Assembly: GCF_000238355.1 (NCBI RefSeq)
Contig: NZ_AHCA01000002.1
Span: 496,001 to 560,000 of the forward strand
DNA length: 64,000 bases
Direction of reading: 5' to 3'
DNA from: Pseudoalteromonas haloplanktis ATCC 14393
GTDB lineage: Bacteria; Pseudomonadota; Gammaproteobacteria; Enterobacterales; Alteromonadaceae
Below the pieces are notes generated by a model that did not search any database, was not told the origin of the DNA, and saw nothing but the letters and a program-made list of their open reading frames with translations. A program made the position numbers and the translations under genes. Positions 16,304-24,491 of this stretch are shown piece after piece (position 1 is the stretch's first letter; every line of letters starts with the position of its first letter).

Positions 16304-16681
16304 AAAACCACACGCACCTGCATTAGTTAAAATTTGTTTTTTTGTACTTTCCGCTTTTTCTATAGAGTCAAAGCCTGCCATTCTGAAATTTTTAGATAAC
16401 GGTGCTTGCAAAGTAGCTGATGGAAAACCAATATCATTTTCCCGAGCATCTACCATTATAAATTTGCGCCCTAGATTCTTTTGAGTAATGTTATTTAAAT
16501 TCAAACCTTCAGAAGTAGTTAACTCAATATAAATATTCCAATATCCCTTAAAACTTGATTCCTTTATAGAGATATTTTCAATGCATTCGGAAGAAATTTT
16601 ATAAACCAACAGCCCTCCGGTGGCACTAACTATACCTGTAAAGAGTGAAGTTGTAATAATGAAACTAGATAATATGCGCAT
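16280..16681 (-). CDS. Small exported protein resembling the SecDF P1 head subdomain
   Basis: A 133-residue protein with an N-terminal hydrophobic signal (about 1-25). The core NLNNITQKNLGRKFIMVDAR, then SATLQAPLSKNFRMAGF followed by an SIEKAE helix, follows the pattern of the SecD P1 head subdomain (a strand reading vGkkLaivlDg, then saP, I-x-g, isG, eeA). In SecD this subdomain is part of a large membrane protein that pulls exported proteins into the periplasm; here it stands alone without membrane helices. It ends with a Cys-containing tail (GACGFAPNTYEP). A role in export is not implied. Repeats on both sides match those around the neighbouring SnoaL-like gene. Confidence 0.55.
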   Translation of the reverse strand: MRILSSFIITTSLFTGIVSATGGLLVYKISSECIENISIKESSFKGYWNIYIELTTSEGLNLNNITQKNLGRKFIMVDARENDIGFPSATLQAPLSKNFRMAGFDSIEKAESTKKQILTNAGACGFAPNTYEP

Positions 16682-16713
16682 ACGTCCTTTGCACCTAATG
16701 AGCCTGTAGAATA

Positions 16714-17023
16714 ACTCGTTTTTAATTTATTTTTATTGGTGCATTAACCATAGCCGAGTTCCTATTTTGATTCAATCGACAACTGACTTTTACATAAAAT
16801 ACAAAAAGAGGATTTGCTGTTGCCTTAATGTGCGTTTTGGAAGGTATAACAGGTGTTTGAGTGGCTTATTTGTCAGAGATAGCAGCTAACCCTTTATTAG
16901 CTCATCGTGTTTTCACATATCAATATTAGCCTTCAAGTTCATCCTCATTTACTGCTCATTCTCTTCTCTTTGTGCAAAAGATCTTTAATTGAATTATACA
17001 CAAAGAGGTTAAGAGACGCTGCG
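16714..17023. repeat. Flanking repeat Y, copy 2
   Basis: Block 1 (16714-16789) and block 2 (16924-17023) match copy 1 almost perfectly, but here they are separated by 134 bases of unrelated sequence where copy 1 has 12. Block 2 carries the same CTCTTTGTG/CACAAAGAG palindrome. Copy 2 lies upstream of the SecDF-P1-like gene just as copy 1 lies upstream of the SnoaL-like gene. The 134-base filler contains no open frame or element that I recognise. Confidence 0.8.
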
Positions 17024-17031
17024 GCTTTAGA

Positions 17032-17172
17032 GTAATACAGATTCTAGACCAAAAAAATTTACGCGGCTGGGTATACTACTACCTAATAGCCAACGCTTAT
17101 CAGCTTACTGTAGATTTGAATCACTGGATACGCAGCAAGATAAGAATATGCAACTGGCAACTACAAATAAAA
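17032..17172 (+). pseudogene. Group II intron reverse transcriptase/maturase, C-terminal remnant
   Basis: Read in one frame on the plus strand, this segment gives VIQILDQKNLRGWVYYYLI, then a LTVDLNHWIRSKIRICNWQ segment. It fits the maturase (GIIM) end of group II intron-encoded proteins, which reads LN-x-x-LRGW-x-x-Y(F/Y), then LD-x-WIR-(R/S)-(R/K)-(L/I)R-x-x-x-W-x-Q-x-K. There is no start, no reverse transcriptase domain and no intron RNA domain V that I could find, so it is a small relic. It begins where repeat Y ends and stops just before the RAYT repeat at 17189. Confidence 0.6.
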
Positions 17173-17188
17173 ATGACTACAAATAAAA

Positions 17189-17199
17189 AGGACAGGCAT
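17189..17199 (+). repeat. RAYT-associated repeat AGGACAGGCAT, beside the RAYT remnant
   Basis: A perfect copy of the motif at 6945 and 6972, on the 3' side of a decayed transposase, the same relation as at the intact locus. Confidence 0.6.
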
Positions 17200-17407
17200 A
17201 TTTTGTTGTTAAAATTTAATAACTCTCTCCTCGTTAATAACGTTGTAGTTGCTTTTTACACACTGTTTGTTGCAAAACGTAGAGTTGAGTAGCTTAGAAG
17301 GAGTTTTAGGCAAAAAATATAATCTAGCGGTTTAATTTTTATCAATAACTTAATTGTATCATTGTATTTTTTCTGACTATTCACTTGAAGAAGCTTCCAG
17401 TCTTCAC

Positions 17408-17583
17408 TCAACCTGCGCCTTTGTACTATTGCACGTCGATGGTTGCAGCTTGTTGCTTTAACCGTTGTTTGCTGCCTGAAACGTTGAATTGATTCAAGCC
17501 AGTACGCTTCTTCTATACTCAAATTGAGCAGCACTTCTGGCACAGCCTTGTTGATAAATCCTTTTTTCTTTGGATCTATGTGA
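17408..17583 (-). pseudogene. Remnant of a RAYT transposase (C-terminal ~60 codons)
   Basis: From 17582 the minus strand reads HIDPKKKGFINKAVPEVLL, then NLSIEEAYWLESIQRFRQ. It matches the intact transposase at 7185-8189 (HIDPNKKGHLNNTVPKVLL, then TLNIDEAQWLESVKRFRH). A frameshift follows, after which the second frame gives GSKQRLKQQAA and YKGAG before a TGA at 17410-17408, against GSKQRLKQHAA and YKGAG at the intact end. The Trp codon before YKGAG has become TAG. The N-terminal HUH nuclease domain is entirely missing. The longer open frame through this region (to 17732) runs into unrelated sequence. The stretch 17200-17407 holds nothing else I recognise. Confidence 0.85.
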
Positions 17584-17712
17584 ACTAGCAATGCAGCTGA
17601 AGGAGCAAAGAAAATTGAGGAAGAAATGAATAAAACTTTAGATTGCTCTAAACACCCAAGGCCACCAGTATGTGATTTCGGATTTAATATTGGGGGAGGA
17701 GTTAGTTTATAA
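17584..17712 (+). pseudogene. Clipped 3' end of an unidentified gene
   Basis: Immediately next to the RAYT remnant, a plus-strand frame of 42 codons reads AAEGAKKIEEEMNKTLDC, then SKHPRPPVCDFGFNIGGG, and ends at TAA followed by a good terminator. It has no credible start: a stop lies directly before it at the remnant junction. Codon use and composition look coding, with a helical lead and a Cys/Pro/Gly-rich tail. I take it as the surviving end of a gene whose front was removed by transposition or deletion. Family unknown. Confidence 0.45.
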
Positions 17713-17717
17713 CTAAT

Positions 17718-17738
17718 AAAGGGGTACTTCACCCCTTT
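17718..17738. terminator. Bidirectional terminator between the clipped gene and the lipoprotein gene
   Basis: AAAGGGGT and ACCCCTTT form an 8-bp stem with a 5-base loop. It can end the minus-strand lipoprotein gene (stop at 17752) and the plus-strand gene fragment (stop at 17712). Confidence 0.65.
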
Positions 17739-17751
17739 AACTTTAATAGTA

Positions 17752-18609
17752 TTATTTTATTTTCATAGAGCTATTCTGTTTTGTAAAGAAATACATCGTA
17801 TCTTCAAAAGCAACAAATGGTGCTGACACCTTATAGACTGTGCTACTTCCCCAAGTGCTAAAGCTTTGTGGGACTACAGCAAAACCTGACGTTGCAATAG
17901 TAATTGGTGAAGCAAATTGGTAGTCACTTAGCAATGTTGTGGTGATTACGCTTTTGACATTGTTGTTGTAATTAACCTTACCTGTCGCTTCAACAGAAAC
18001 TTGTATTTCGCATGCATTATTATATTCAGGTTTTAAGTTTAGAATGTTCCCCGCGGTTTTGGCCTTTTGATAGTCAATTTTAGGAGTATCAGCCGAATCG
18101 CACATTTCACCATTAAATATAAGTATGAAATTATTGTCATGGTGATCCGCTGCTACTCTTGCCAAACCTAAAAAATTAGCATTATCCATATTATCAAATG
18201 TTTTTGTTAACTCACTCTCAACGGTAGTAACAACGCTGGCATCAACATTTTGTTCGTCTATATCTGCAAGAAAAACAAGCATAGGCTTCCAGTTGAATGC
18301 GCGGTCAGCTTCTGATTGCGCACCTAAACTCCCCGCTAAATCCACTAAGCCACCAGTAAGAAAAGATAGAGCATATTCAGTACCAACAAGAACACCATTC
18401 GATTTGAATTGTGCGTCTTCTGGTAAGTCAACGTCTGATAACCCCGCTGTTTTACGTGTCATATTAGCCACATTCAATGCAAAGCTAGCATTAGAGTCAA
18501 ACTCATATATTTCATTTGATTCCAGCTTGATAATAGGTGGCTGAGTAGCCATGCAAGCCACCAGCGAAAAACTTGAAATTGTAAGAAGTTTTTTTTTTAT
18601 AATATTCAT
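17752..18609 (-). CDS. Hypothetical lipoprotein
   Basis: A 285-residue protein with a lipoprotein signal: MNIIKKK, a hydrophobic core and the lipobox LVAC with Cys19. The mature part has a Gly/Ala-rich hydrophobic segment (ALSFLTGGLVDLAGSLG, about 80-96) and a C-terminal half rich in beta-type sequence. Three further cysteines lie in the second half (MCDSADT, NACEIQV). I do not recognise the family. It sits alone in a stretch full of element remnants with a terminator directly behind it, so it may belong to the accessory genome. Confidence 0.65.
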   Translation of the reverse strand: MNIIKKKLLTISSFSLVACMATQPPIIKLESNEIYEFDSNASFALNVANMTRKTAGLSDVDLPEDAQFKSNGVLVGTEYALSFLTGGLVDLAGSLGAQSEADRAFNWKPMLVFLADIDEQNVDASVVTTVESELTKTFDNMDNANFLGLARVAADHHDNNFILIFNGEMCDSADTPKIDYQKAKTAGNILNLKPEYNNACEIQVSVEATGKVNYNNNVKSVITTTLLSDYQFASPITIATSGFAVVPQSFSTWGSSTVYKVSAPFVAFEDTMYFFTKQNSSMKIK

Positions 18610-18661
18610 AATGTAATAATTCTCTAAACATTAAGTGACTGTATTAAAACATAAATACATT

Positions 18662-19652
18662 TGGACTTCCCAGCTTTCACTAGGTAGTTTACAACTCAGA
18701 ATAGTACGCTTCCTCAAACTTAGCAGGTGAAGCACCGCCTGTGTGTGAATGGCGCTTTTTGGATTGTAACGCATTTCTATAAAATTAAATATCTCAGCTT
18801 TCTCATCCTCGCGTGTTGAGTATATATTACGCTTAATTATTCGCTTTTTAATTGTCGTAAAAAAGCTTTCAGCACCGCATTATCATCACAATTCCCAGCG
18901 CGGCTCATAGTAGACACAAGATTATTCTCTTTCATAAATACGAGATAGTCAGCGCTACCGTATTGACTACCTTGGTCACTATGAACCAGTACCTCAGCGT
19001 TCGGCTGACGTTGATATACGGCAATTAAGAGTGCATTTATAACAAGGTGTTTATCCATATTTTTATCCATCGACCAACCCACAATACGCCTAGAAAATAA
19101 GTCCATCACTGTTGCCACATATAAAAACCTCATAGTTTCTTATATAAATTATGTAACTCACCCATGATTGATTCGGCACAGGCGGGTTGTATTGGCGTGC
19201 TAATATGTTACCTATAATCCGCGATGCCTTACCACCTTTAATATGTCGACGCTTATACCCAATTTGGGCTTTAAGCTTATGTTGTCGTATTATCTTCGCA
19301 ACACGCTGCATTACTCACCAGCGTCAAGCAAATCAACATGTATTCAAGGGCTACCATACGTGCCGCCACTGTCTACATAAAACGCTTTAATGAACTTCAA
19401 CAAGCGATTATTTTCAAGCGTTCTATTACTTTTATGCTGTTTTTACCACGCAAAAAAACCACTACAATGCAGTTTAAAAAGACGGCACATTGTTGTGATA
19501 GAAATCTCATCTTGGTGGTCACGAATGAAGCCGTACTTTACTTGGGGTTGCTGGCAAAGTATCTTGCGTCTTTTTTATAATATCCCGTTCCTCCGTGACA
19601 CGCTTTAACTCAGCCTCTAATTTAGCGGGGTGGACTTCCCAGCTTTCACTAG
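18662..19652 (-). mobile_element. Degenerate IS3-family insertion sequence
   Basis: On the minus strand the fragments read, in order, the end of an OrfA (PAKLEAELKRVTEERDIIKK) and then OrfB pieces: KYGFIRDHQDEISITTMCRLF, FYVDSGGTYGSP, YKRRHIKGGKASRIIGNILA, VATVMDLFSRRIVGWSMDK, VLVHSDQGSQYGS, and a tail with IFNFIEMRYNP ending at 18689. The frames shift several times and carry stops, so no active transposase is made. DDE-type rve features (MDLFSRRIVGWS, HSDQGSQY) identify the family. A 22-base end sequence at 18662-18683 recurs at 19631-19652 in the same, not inverted, orientation; the second copy abuts the middle of orfA, so the true left end is lost. Confidence 0.85.
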
Positions 19653-19911
19653 ACAGTTGTTCTCGGCAATTGCTCCTGTATCCATGCAGTCGTACATGAA
19701 AAATTTATAACGCAGTTTGCGCTTTATTTAGCTCGCTAGAATAGTTTTAATATTTTAGTCGATTGGTATTAGATCAAAAGTATGATGAAAGAATATGCCT
19801 GTTTGATTAAAAAAGATGCTATTACAATTTTGATGAGGATTCACCAGAAAGGCATTATAAGAAACTAGTATTAGTAAATTTTAGATGGATAAAAAAATGG
19901 GAAATGTACAA
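19653..19911. other. No gene recognised
   Basis: An AT-rich stretch between the IS remnant and the 4.5S RNA terminator. The only open frame is 28 codons starting at 19782, without supporting evidence. I see no RNA gene or repeat in it. Confidence 0.5.
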
Positions 19912-19934
19912 CACCCAAATGAGGAATTTGGGTG
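19912..19934 (-). terminator. Terminator of ffs
   Basis: CACCCAAAT and ATTTGGGTG pair (9 bp, 5-base loop) at the 3' end of the 4.5S RNA; on the minus strand a T-rich tract follows after a short gap. The RNA's terminal ACCC overlaps the stem. Confidence 0.6.
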
Positions 19935-20043
19935 GCAGTCTTACCAGCCACATCTCGGCACACACGTCACAAACTGTGGCTGCTCCCTTCCGGGCCTGAC
20001 CAGGTTCGCCTGCTAGTGTTGCGAGAGGACCAATAAGACTACC
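19930..20043 (-). ncRNA. ffs: 4.5S signal recognition particle RNA
   Basis: The minus strand contains the SRP RNA apical hairpin: CCTGGTCAGGCCCGGAAGGG followed by AGCAGCCA, with the conserved GGAA-type tetraloop, the asymmetric internal loop and the later GACG-GTGTGCCGAGATGTGGC block, which align with E. coli 4.5S RNA throughout. The ends GGTAGTCTTA and TAAGACTGCC pair, which gives a 114-nt RNA, exactly the E. coli length. It binds Ffh to target inner-membrane proteins to FtsY and SecYEG. A good promoter lies upstream and a terminator downstream. The predicted start lies about 20 bases before the mature 5' end, so 5' processing (RNase P, as in E. coli) is likely. Confidence 0.95.
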
Positions 20044-20071
20044 ATTGAGGGCCTTGGTTGGCGCGGGAGGG

Positions 20072-20100
20072 ATTATCTCTACTTTTGGGGTGTTATTCAA
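20072..20100 (-). promoter_or_regulatory. Sigma-70 promoter of ffs
   Basis: On the minus strand TTGAAT (20100-20095) and GATAAT (20077-20072) are separated by 17 bases, close to consensus, and are followed by a GC-rich discriminator. The start would be near 20065. Confidence 0.7.
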
Positions 20101-20118
20101 GGGTAAACGCAAAAAGAA

Positions 20119-20151
20119 AGTGCGATTGCATGTTAAACATACAATCGCACT
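20119..20151. terminator. Terminator downstream of the DUF3014 gene
   Basis: AGTGCGATTG and CAATCGCACT form a perfect 10-bp stem with a 13-base loop, with T-rich tracts on both sides (GTTTTTT on plus, TTTCTTTTT on minus). It ends the minus-strand DUF3014 gene and separates it from the ffs promoter. Confidence 0.8.
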
Positions 20152-20166
20152 GTTTTTTAAACGATT

Positions 20167-21033
20167 TTATTGTTTCTCTAACTCTGCTTTTACGTTACGC
20201 AGTACTGCTTTTACTTTTTTCATATTTTCTGGCCCCATGCGCAGTAGCTGTTTTTGCGCAGCTGGCAGGCGTTCCCATTCTGAGTAAGCATATTGGTAAG
20301 TGACAGAGTCACGTAATAATGGCATATCGCCTTTTGGCTCTGGAGTATCTAATAATAGCTCTATCGCCTCTTCAAGTGTTTGATTAAACGCATCACCTTG
20401 ATAGCCAATTTCTGCATACGCATCATTGATCAATGGCTTGTACTCATCGTATAAACGCACAATTTGCGCTGCGCTCATGCTGGTAAATATTTTTACGTAA
20501 GGTGTATAGCGTTCATAGCTGTTTGGATCGACAGTAAGAATATCACCTTCTATCACGCTAAAGCTTTCTTCTGGGCGCTCAACTGGCGCATGCTTAGCCG
20601 CTACTTTACCTTTGGCTAAGTTATCTATAAATACTACACCACGGCGAATAACGTCGTCTGTTATAAGCAAGCTCATTGCTTGATCACTTAAGTAGTCATC
20701 AATACTGGCAACCACCACGGTATCACTCTCGTTAAGAGTTGGTAATGGTGCGACTTCAGGCTCAGGTTCAACCTGTCTTTGCTCTGGGCGTTGCACTACT
20801 TCTGGCTCAGGCAAGGTTTCAGGTTCTGCAATCTCTTGCGGCTCTGGAGCTTGATACTCGGGCATGACTGGTTCATCTATCGTCTGCTCAACAATCGGTT
20901 GCGGTTTTTCTTCTGGACTGAGTAAAATATACCCTGCTACACAGGCGATGATAATTAACACACCGACCGCAAACAATAAGTTGTTATTTGGTGGACGCTT
21001 TTCTGTATCTGGCTGTGGTGATTGATCTGACAT
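20167..21033 (-). CDS. DUF3014 family membrane-anchored protein
   Basis: A 288-residue protein with a short polar N-terminus, one membrane helix (about 19-38, LLFAVGVLIIIACVAGYILL), then a Pro/Glu-rich spacer (about 41-98) and a soluble C-terminal domain. That domain (LNESDTVVVASIDDYLS, then VVFIDNLAKGKVAAKHAP, then YERYTPYVKIFTSMSAAQIVRLYDEYKPLINDAYAEIGY) matches the DUF3014 pattern known from proteobacteria. A periplasmic location is expected from the anchor. Function is unknown. The neighbours (ffs, a patatin-like lipase) give no functional link. Confidence 0.8.
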   Translation of the reverse strand: MSDQSPQPDTEKRPPNNNLLFAVGVLIIIACVAGYILLSPEEKPQPIVEQTIDEPVMPEYQAPEPQEIAEPETLPEPEVVQRPEQRQVEPEPEVAPLPTLNESDTVVVASIDDYLSDQAMSLLITDDVIRRGVVFIDNLAKGKVAAKHAPVERPEESFSVIEGDILTVDPNSYERYTPYVKIFTSMSAAQIVRLYDEYKPLINDAYAEIGYQGDAFNQTLEEAIELLLDTPEPKGDMPLLRDSVTYQYAYSEWERLPAAQKQLLRMGPENMKKVKAVLRNVKAELEKQ

Positions 21034-21204
21034 ACAAACTCCATAAAAAATTTAAATGCATAACACTTAGAGGTATCTAAGTTACTATAATTCATTGCTT
21101 AGCGATAATTTTTATTCTCAAGCTAAGGTATCCTTTGATTCTTCTAGCTTAAAGACTTACAGTTAATAAATAAAGTAAAGACGCTCAACGGTTTAATTGC
21201 AACT

Positions 21205-22350
21205 ATGAAAATCAAGCAGGTCAATCAAAATAAACCAAAAGTCGCACTACTTCTGACCGGCGGTGGTGCACGCGCGGCCTATCAAGTTGGGGTGCTTAAA
21301 GCCCTTGCTCACAGTATGCCACGTACAGCTCCCTTACCATTTACTATTATTAATGGCACCTCTGCGGGCGCGATCAATTCAGCTGCATTGGCAAGTTATG
21401 CGTCGTGTGCGCATTTAGCTGTTCGTAAATTGGAATCAGTGTGGAAAAACTTTTCGACCTCCATGGTATATAAAAGTGATTTTATCAGTGTGTTTGGTCA
21501 TTTAACTCGTAATATACTGACCAGCTTTCAATCTGAACATATTAATCATCCACCCGCGAGTTTATTAAACAATCAACCTTTACGGGTGTTGCTGAATAAT
21601 ATACTGGATTTATCACGTATTGAGCGAAATTTACATCGTAATTATTTAGATGCTTTGTCAATCACCGCGTCCAGTTATACTACGGGCGATTCTGTGGCGT
21701 TTTTTCAATCTAATACACAATCGCCTTGGCAACGCGCGAAACGCGAAGGCCAAGCAACGCGTATTAATGTTGAACACTTAATGGCATCCAGTGCTATTCC
21801 AATGGTATTTCCGAGTGTGAATGTCCATAACCATTATTTTGGGGATGGTTCAATTCACCAATTATCACCATTGAGTCCAAGTGTGCATTTAGGCGCTGAA
21901 AAAATATTTATTATTGGTGTCGATCAACCAAAAGAAGCACATCCACCAGGCTACTTGCCACATTTCCCCGGGTTATCAGCTATTGCAGGTCACTTGCTCG
22001 ATAGTGTATTTACCGACACCTTACAGTCAGATCTTGAACGTCTTGAACGGATCAACCGTACCTTAGGTTTATTACCAGGTCGCGACAAACACCAAGAACT
22101 AAAACAAATACACAGTTTTGTGATCAATCCATCTGAAAACTTTAACGCCATTGCTGCGCAGTATTACGATGATATGCCGCTGGCAATTAAAGTGCTGCTA
22201 CGTATGATTGGGGTTAAAAAACGTTCACAATCGAGTTTAACCAGTTATTTATTATTTGAAAAACGCTACACCCAGCATTTGATCGAAATTGGTTACAAAG
22301 ATGGCATTAAAAAACTACCACAAATACGCGAGTTTTTAGAACTTGATTAA
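21205..22350 (+). CDS. Patatin-like phospholipase
   Basis: A 381-residue protein with the patatin lipase core: the glycine-rich oxyanion loop LLLTGGGARAAYQVG (GGGARAAY at 19-26), the nucleophile elbow GTSAG at 51-55 (Ser53) and the partner aspartate in YFGDGS (Asp214), which together form the Ser-Asp dyad. There is no signal peptide, so it is likely cytosolic or injected into membranes. The C-terminal 150 residues lack a recognisable extra domain. Bacterial patatins hydrolyse phospholipids or lipid esters; the true substrate is unknown. The ATG at 21205 has a poor ribosome binding site. Confidence 0.85.
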   Translation: MKIKQVNQNKPKVALLLTGGGARAAYQVGVLKALAHSMPRTAPLPFTIINGTSAGAINSAALASYASCAHLAVRKLESVWKNFSTSMVYKSDFISVFGHLTRNILTSFQSEHINHPPASLLNNQPLRVLLNNILDLSRIERNLHRNYLDALSITASSYTTGDSVAFFQSNTQSPWQRAKREGQATRINVEHLMASSAIPMVFPSVNVHNHYFGDGSIHQLSPLSPSVHLGAEKIFIIGVDQPKEAHPPGYLPHFPGLSAIAGHLLDSVFTDTLQSDLERLERINRTLGLLPGRDKHQELKQIHSFVINPSENFNAIAAQYYDDMPLAIKVLLRMIGVKKRSQSSLTSYLLFEKRYTQHLIEIGYKDGIKKLPQIREFLELD

Positions 22351-22363
22351 CACAAGTTTAAGC

Positions 22364-24340
22364 CTACTCGCTGCCATCAAGTAAATAACGCTCAACTCGC
22401 TCTACGCGACGAGGTTTACCTTGCAGCACTAAAATATCGCCGGCGAGTAACACTATATTCCTTGATGGGCTATCAATTTCACGGTCTTGGCGGCGTAATG
22501 CCCGAACAGATACGCGGCGCTTTTCAAGCCCTAGCTCACTAATGCTTTTTGCTACTGCAAAGGCATACTCGGGCAGTGCAATAACATGTAAATACTCAAG
22601 TCGTTCGGCGTTACTTTCTTCACTATCAAATTTATCTCCGGCAAAAAAACCATGTAAAAATTGATAGCGATTACGCCGCTCTTTACTGACCCGCCTAACA
22701 ATACGCGACATCGGCACCCCCGACATAGATAACACGTGCGACACCAGCATTAAACTAGCCTCCAGTGTTTCGGGAACCACTTCGGTCACGCCAAGCTCTT
22801 TTAATGCTTCTAGGTGACTATCGTCACGCATTCGCACTAATATTTTCACCTGTGGAGCGATTTGTTTTATGGCATCGATCACAATTTGCGCATGTTCAAA
22901 ATCGGTGAACGTAATGATCACTAAGCGTGCTCGTTCAACACCGGCAGACTTTAAAATATCTTTTTGCTTTACATGACCAAAAATAACAGGCTCACCCGCT
23001 GCTTTAGCTTCATGCACAAGAATTGGATTATTTTCAACGGCAACATATTCGATAGCTTCTGGTTTTAAAAACCGCGCAATGGTCTGCCCAACCCGCGAAA
23101 AACCACAGATCACCACGTGGTTTTGATACAAAGTGCTGCTATTGGGTTGCTGCTGCCATTCGTTCTGGGAGTGTTTAACTAAGCCAAACTGCTTTAATAA
23201 CCAAGGTGTACGTTCAATCAAATAAGGGGTTAAGCCCATCGACATAACAGCAATGGCAATTAAAAAGGAAGCGTGCTCTGCAGCTAATAATTGATGCTTT
23301 GTGGCAAGCGCTATTAATACAAAACCAAACTCCCCCATTTGCCACAACATAATCCCGGCTGCTACAGCATCTTGTTTTCGCTCACCCATTAACTGCGCTA
23401 AAAAAGTAATAACGCCAATTTTGAGCACTAGCATTAGTGCAAGAGCAGCCACAATCCAATACCATACGCCCAGCACAAATAAGATATCAAGCTGCATACC
23501 TACGGTAACAAAAAATAAGCCCATTAAAATGTCGCGAAATGGCCGAATGTCCGCTTCTAATTGATGGCGGTACTGACTTTCTCCTAGCATCATGCCAGCT
23601 AGAAAAGCCCCAAGAGCCATTGATAAGCCAAACAAATAAGTCAGCCCTGCGGCAAATAAAGCAACCAGTAAGGTGGTTAACACAAATAATTCATCGGTAC
23701 GCATTAGCGCGACTTCACTAAATACTTTAGGCAGTACCCATTTACCAATTGCCCATAATAACAAGCAAACAAACGCGCCTTTGGTTAACGCTACAGTCAG
23801 TGCCCATGCAATGCCTTCTGAATCACTACTTTGCGCCAATAGTGGTAATGTAATGAGTAAGGGTACAACGGCAATATCTTGAAACAACAGCATACCAATA
23901 GCGAGCTGACCACGGCGTTGTTTAAGTTCGCCAGATTCTTTTAATAATTTAACCACCACTGCAGTAGATGACAACGCCATTAATGTCGCAATAGTAAAAC
24001 TGCTCAAAGCTGATAAACCCATCAACAATAAAATCAGCATACACACAATAGTAGTGATCACAACTTGCAGTGTGCCTAAACCAAACACAATGTTGCGCAT
24101 AGCCATTAATCGACCAACAGAAAACTCCAGTCCCAGGCTAAACAGTAAAAATACAATGCCAAGCTCAGCAACAAAATGCATTTCATAACTTTGCGCCATC
24201 CAACCAATACCATGCCCCCCAGCTAAAACACCGGTAGCAAGGTAGGCAAGGATCGGCGGTAGGCCTATTCGTTTAAATAGCCATACCAGCACCACTGCAG
24301 CTAATAATAGGCCGAATATTTGGGCCAATACACTTTGCAA
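22364..24340 (-). CDS. Kef-type K+/H+ antiporter (CPA2 family) with TrkA-N domain
   Basis: A 658-residue protein. The first ~385 residues hold a dozen or so membrane helices of the CPA2 exchanger fold (GLPPILAYLATGVLAG; LLFQDIAVVPLLI; AALFAAGLTYLFGLSMALGAFLAGMMLGESQYRHQLEADIRPFRDILMGLFF in pieces). A Rossmann TrkA-N/RCK domain follows (VVICGFSRVGQTIARFL) and then a TrkA-C-like domain (VSVRALRRQDREI). It resembles KefB/KefC and YbaL. The start is a TTG at 24340: AGGAGG lies exactly 5 bases before it, and the GTG two codons upstream overlaps that site. It ends 13 bases from the convergent patatin gene. Confidence 0.85.
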   Translation of the reverse strand: MQSVLAQIFGLLLAAVVLVWLFKRIGLPPILAYLATGVLAGGHGIGWMAQSYEMHFVAELGIVFLLFSLGLEFSVGRLMAMRNIVFGLGTLQVVITTIVCMLILLLMGLSALSSFTIATLMALSSTAVVVKLLKESGELKQRRGQLAIGMLLFQDIAVVPLLITLPLLAQSSDSEGIAWALTVALTKGAFVCLLLWAIGKWVLPKVFSEVALMRTDELFVLTTLLVALFAAGLTYLFGLSMALGAFLAGMMLGESQYRHQLEADIRPFRDILMGLFFVTVGMQLDILFVLGVWYWIVAALALMLVLKIGVITFLAQLMGERKQDAVAAGIMLWQMGEFGFVLIALATKHQLLAAEHASFLIAIAVMSMGLTPYLIERTPWLLKQFGLVKHSQNEWQQQPNSSTLYQNHVVICGFSRVGQTIARFLKPEAIEYVAVENNPILVHEAKAAGEPVIFGHVKQKDILKSAGVERARLVIITFTDFEHAQIVIDAIKQIAPQVKILVRMRDDSHLEALKELGVTEVVPETLEASLMLVSHVLSMSGVPMSRIVRRVSKERRNRYQFLHGFFAGDKFDSEESNAERLEYLHVIALPEYAFAVAKSISELGLEKRRVSVRALRRQDREIDSPSRNIVLLAGDILVLQGKPRRVERVERYLLDGSE

Positions 24341-24491
24341 ACACACCTCCTACTTATATTGATGCAATACCGCCAAAATTTTAGCTATGACAGGATTAAC
24401 TATAGCAACTATCTGTTTTTCAGCCAGTTTGAAATAGTGGCATAAAAATCGCTTAACAAGTGTAACAACACACTCCTAGGGGGAGAAAAAC

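Noticed and set aside
17256..17732. Intact 158-codon gene on the minus strand
   Set aside because: Only the middle matches the RAYT C-terminus, and the frame continues on both sides into unrelated sequence; it is a chance open frame over a remnant.
19338..19608. Plus-strand open frames of 72-80 codons
   Set aside because: They lie antisense to the IS3 remnant, whose protein fragments are clear on the other strand.
20045..20303. Plus-strand open frames next to ffs
   Set aside because: Antisense to the ffs promoter, a terminator and the DUF3014 gene end.
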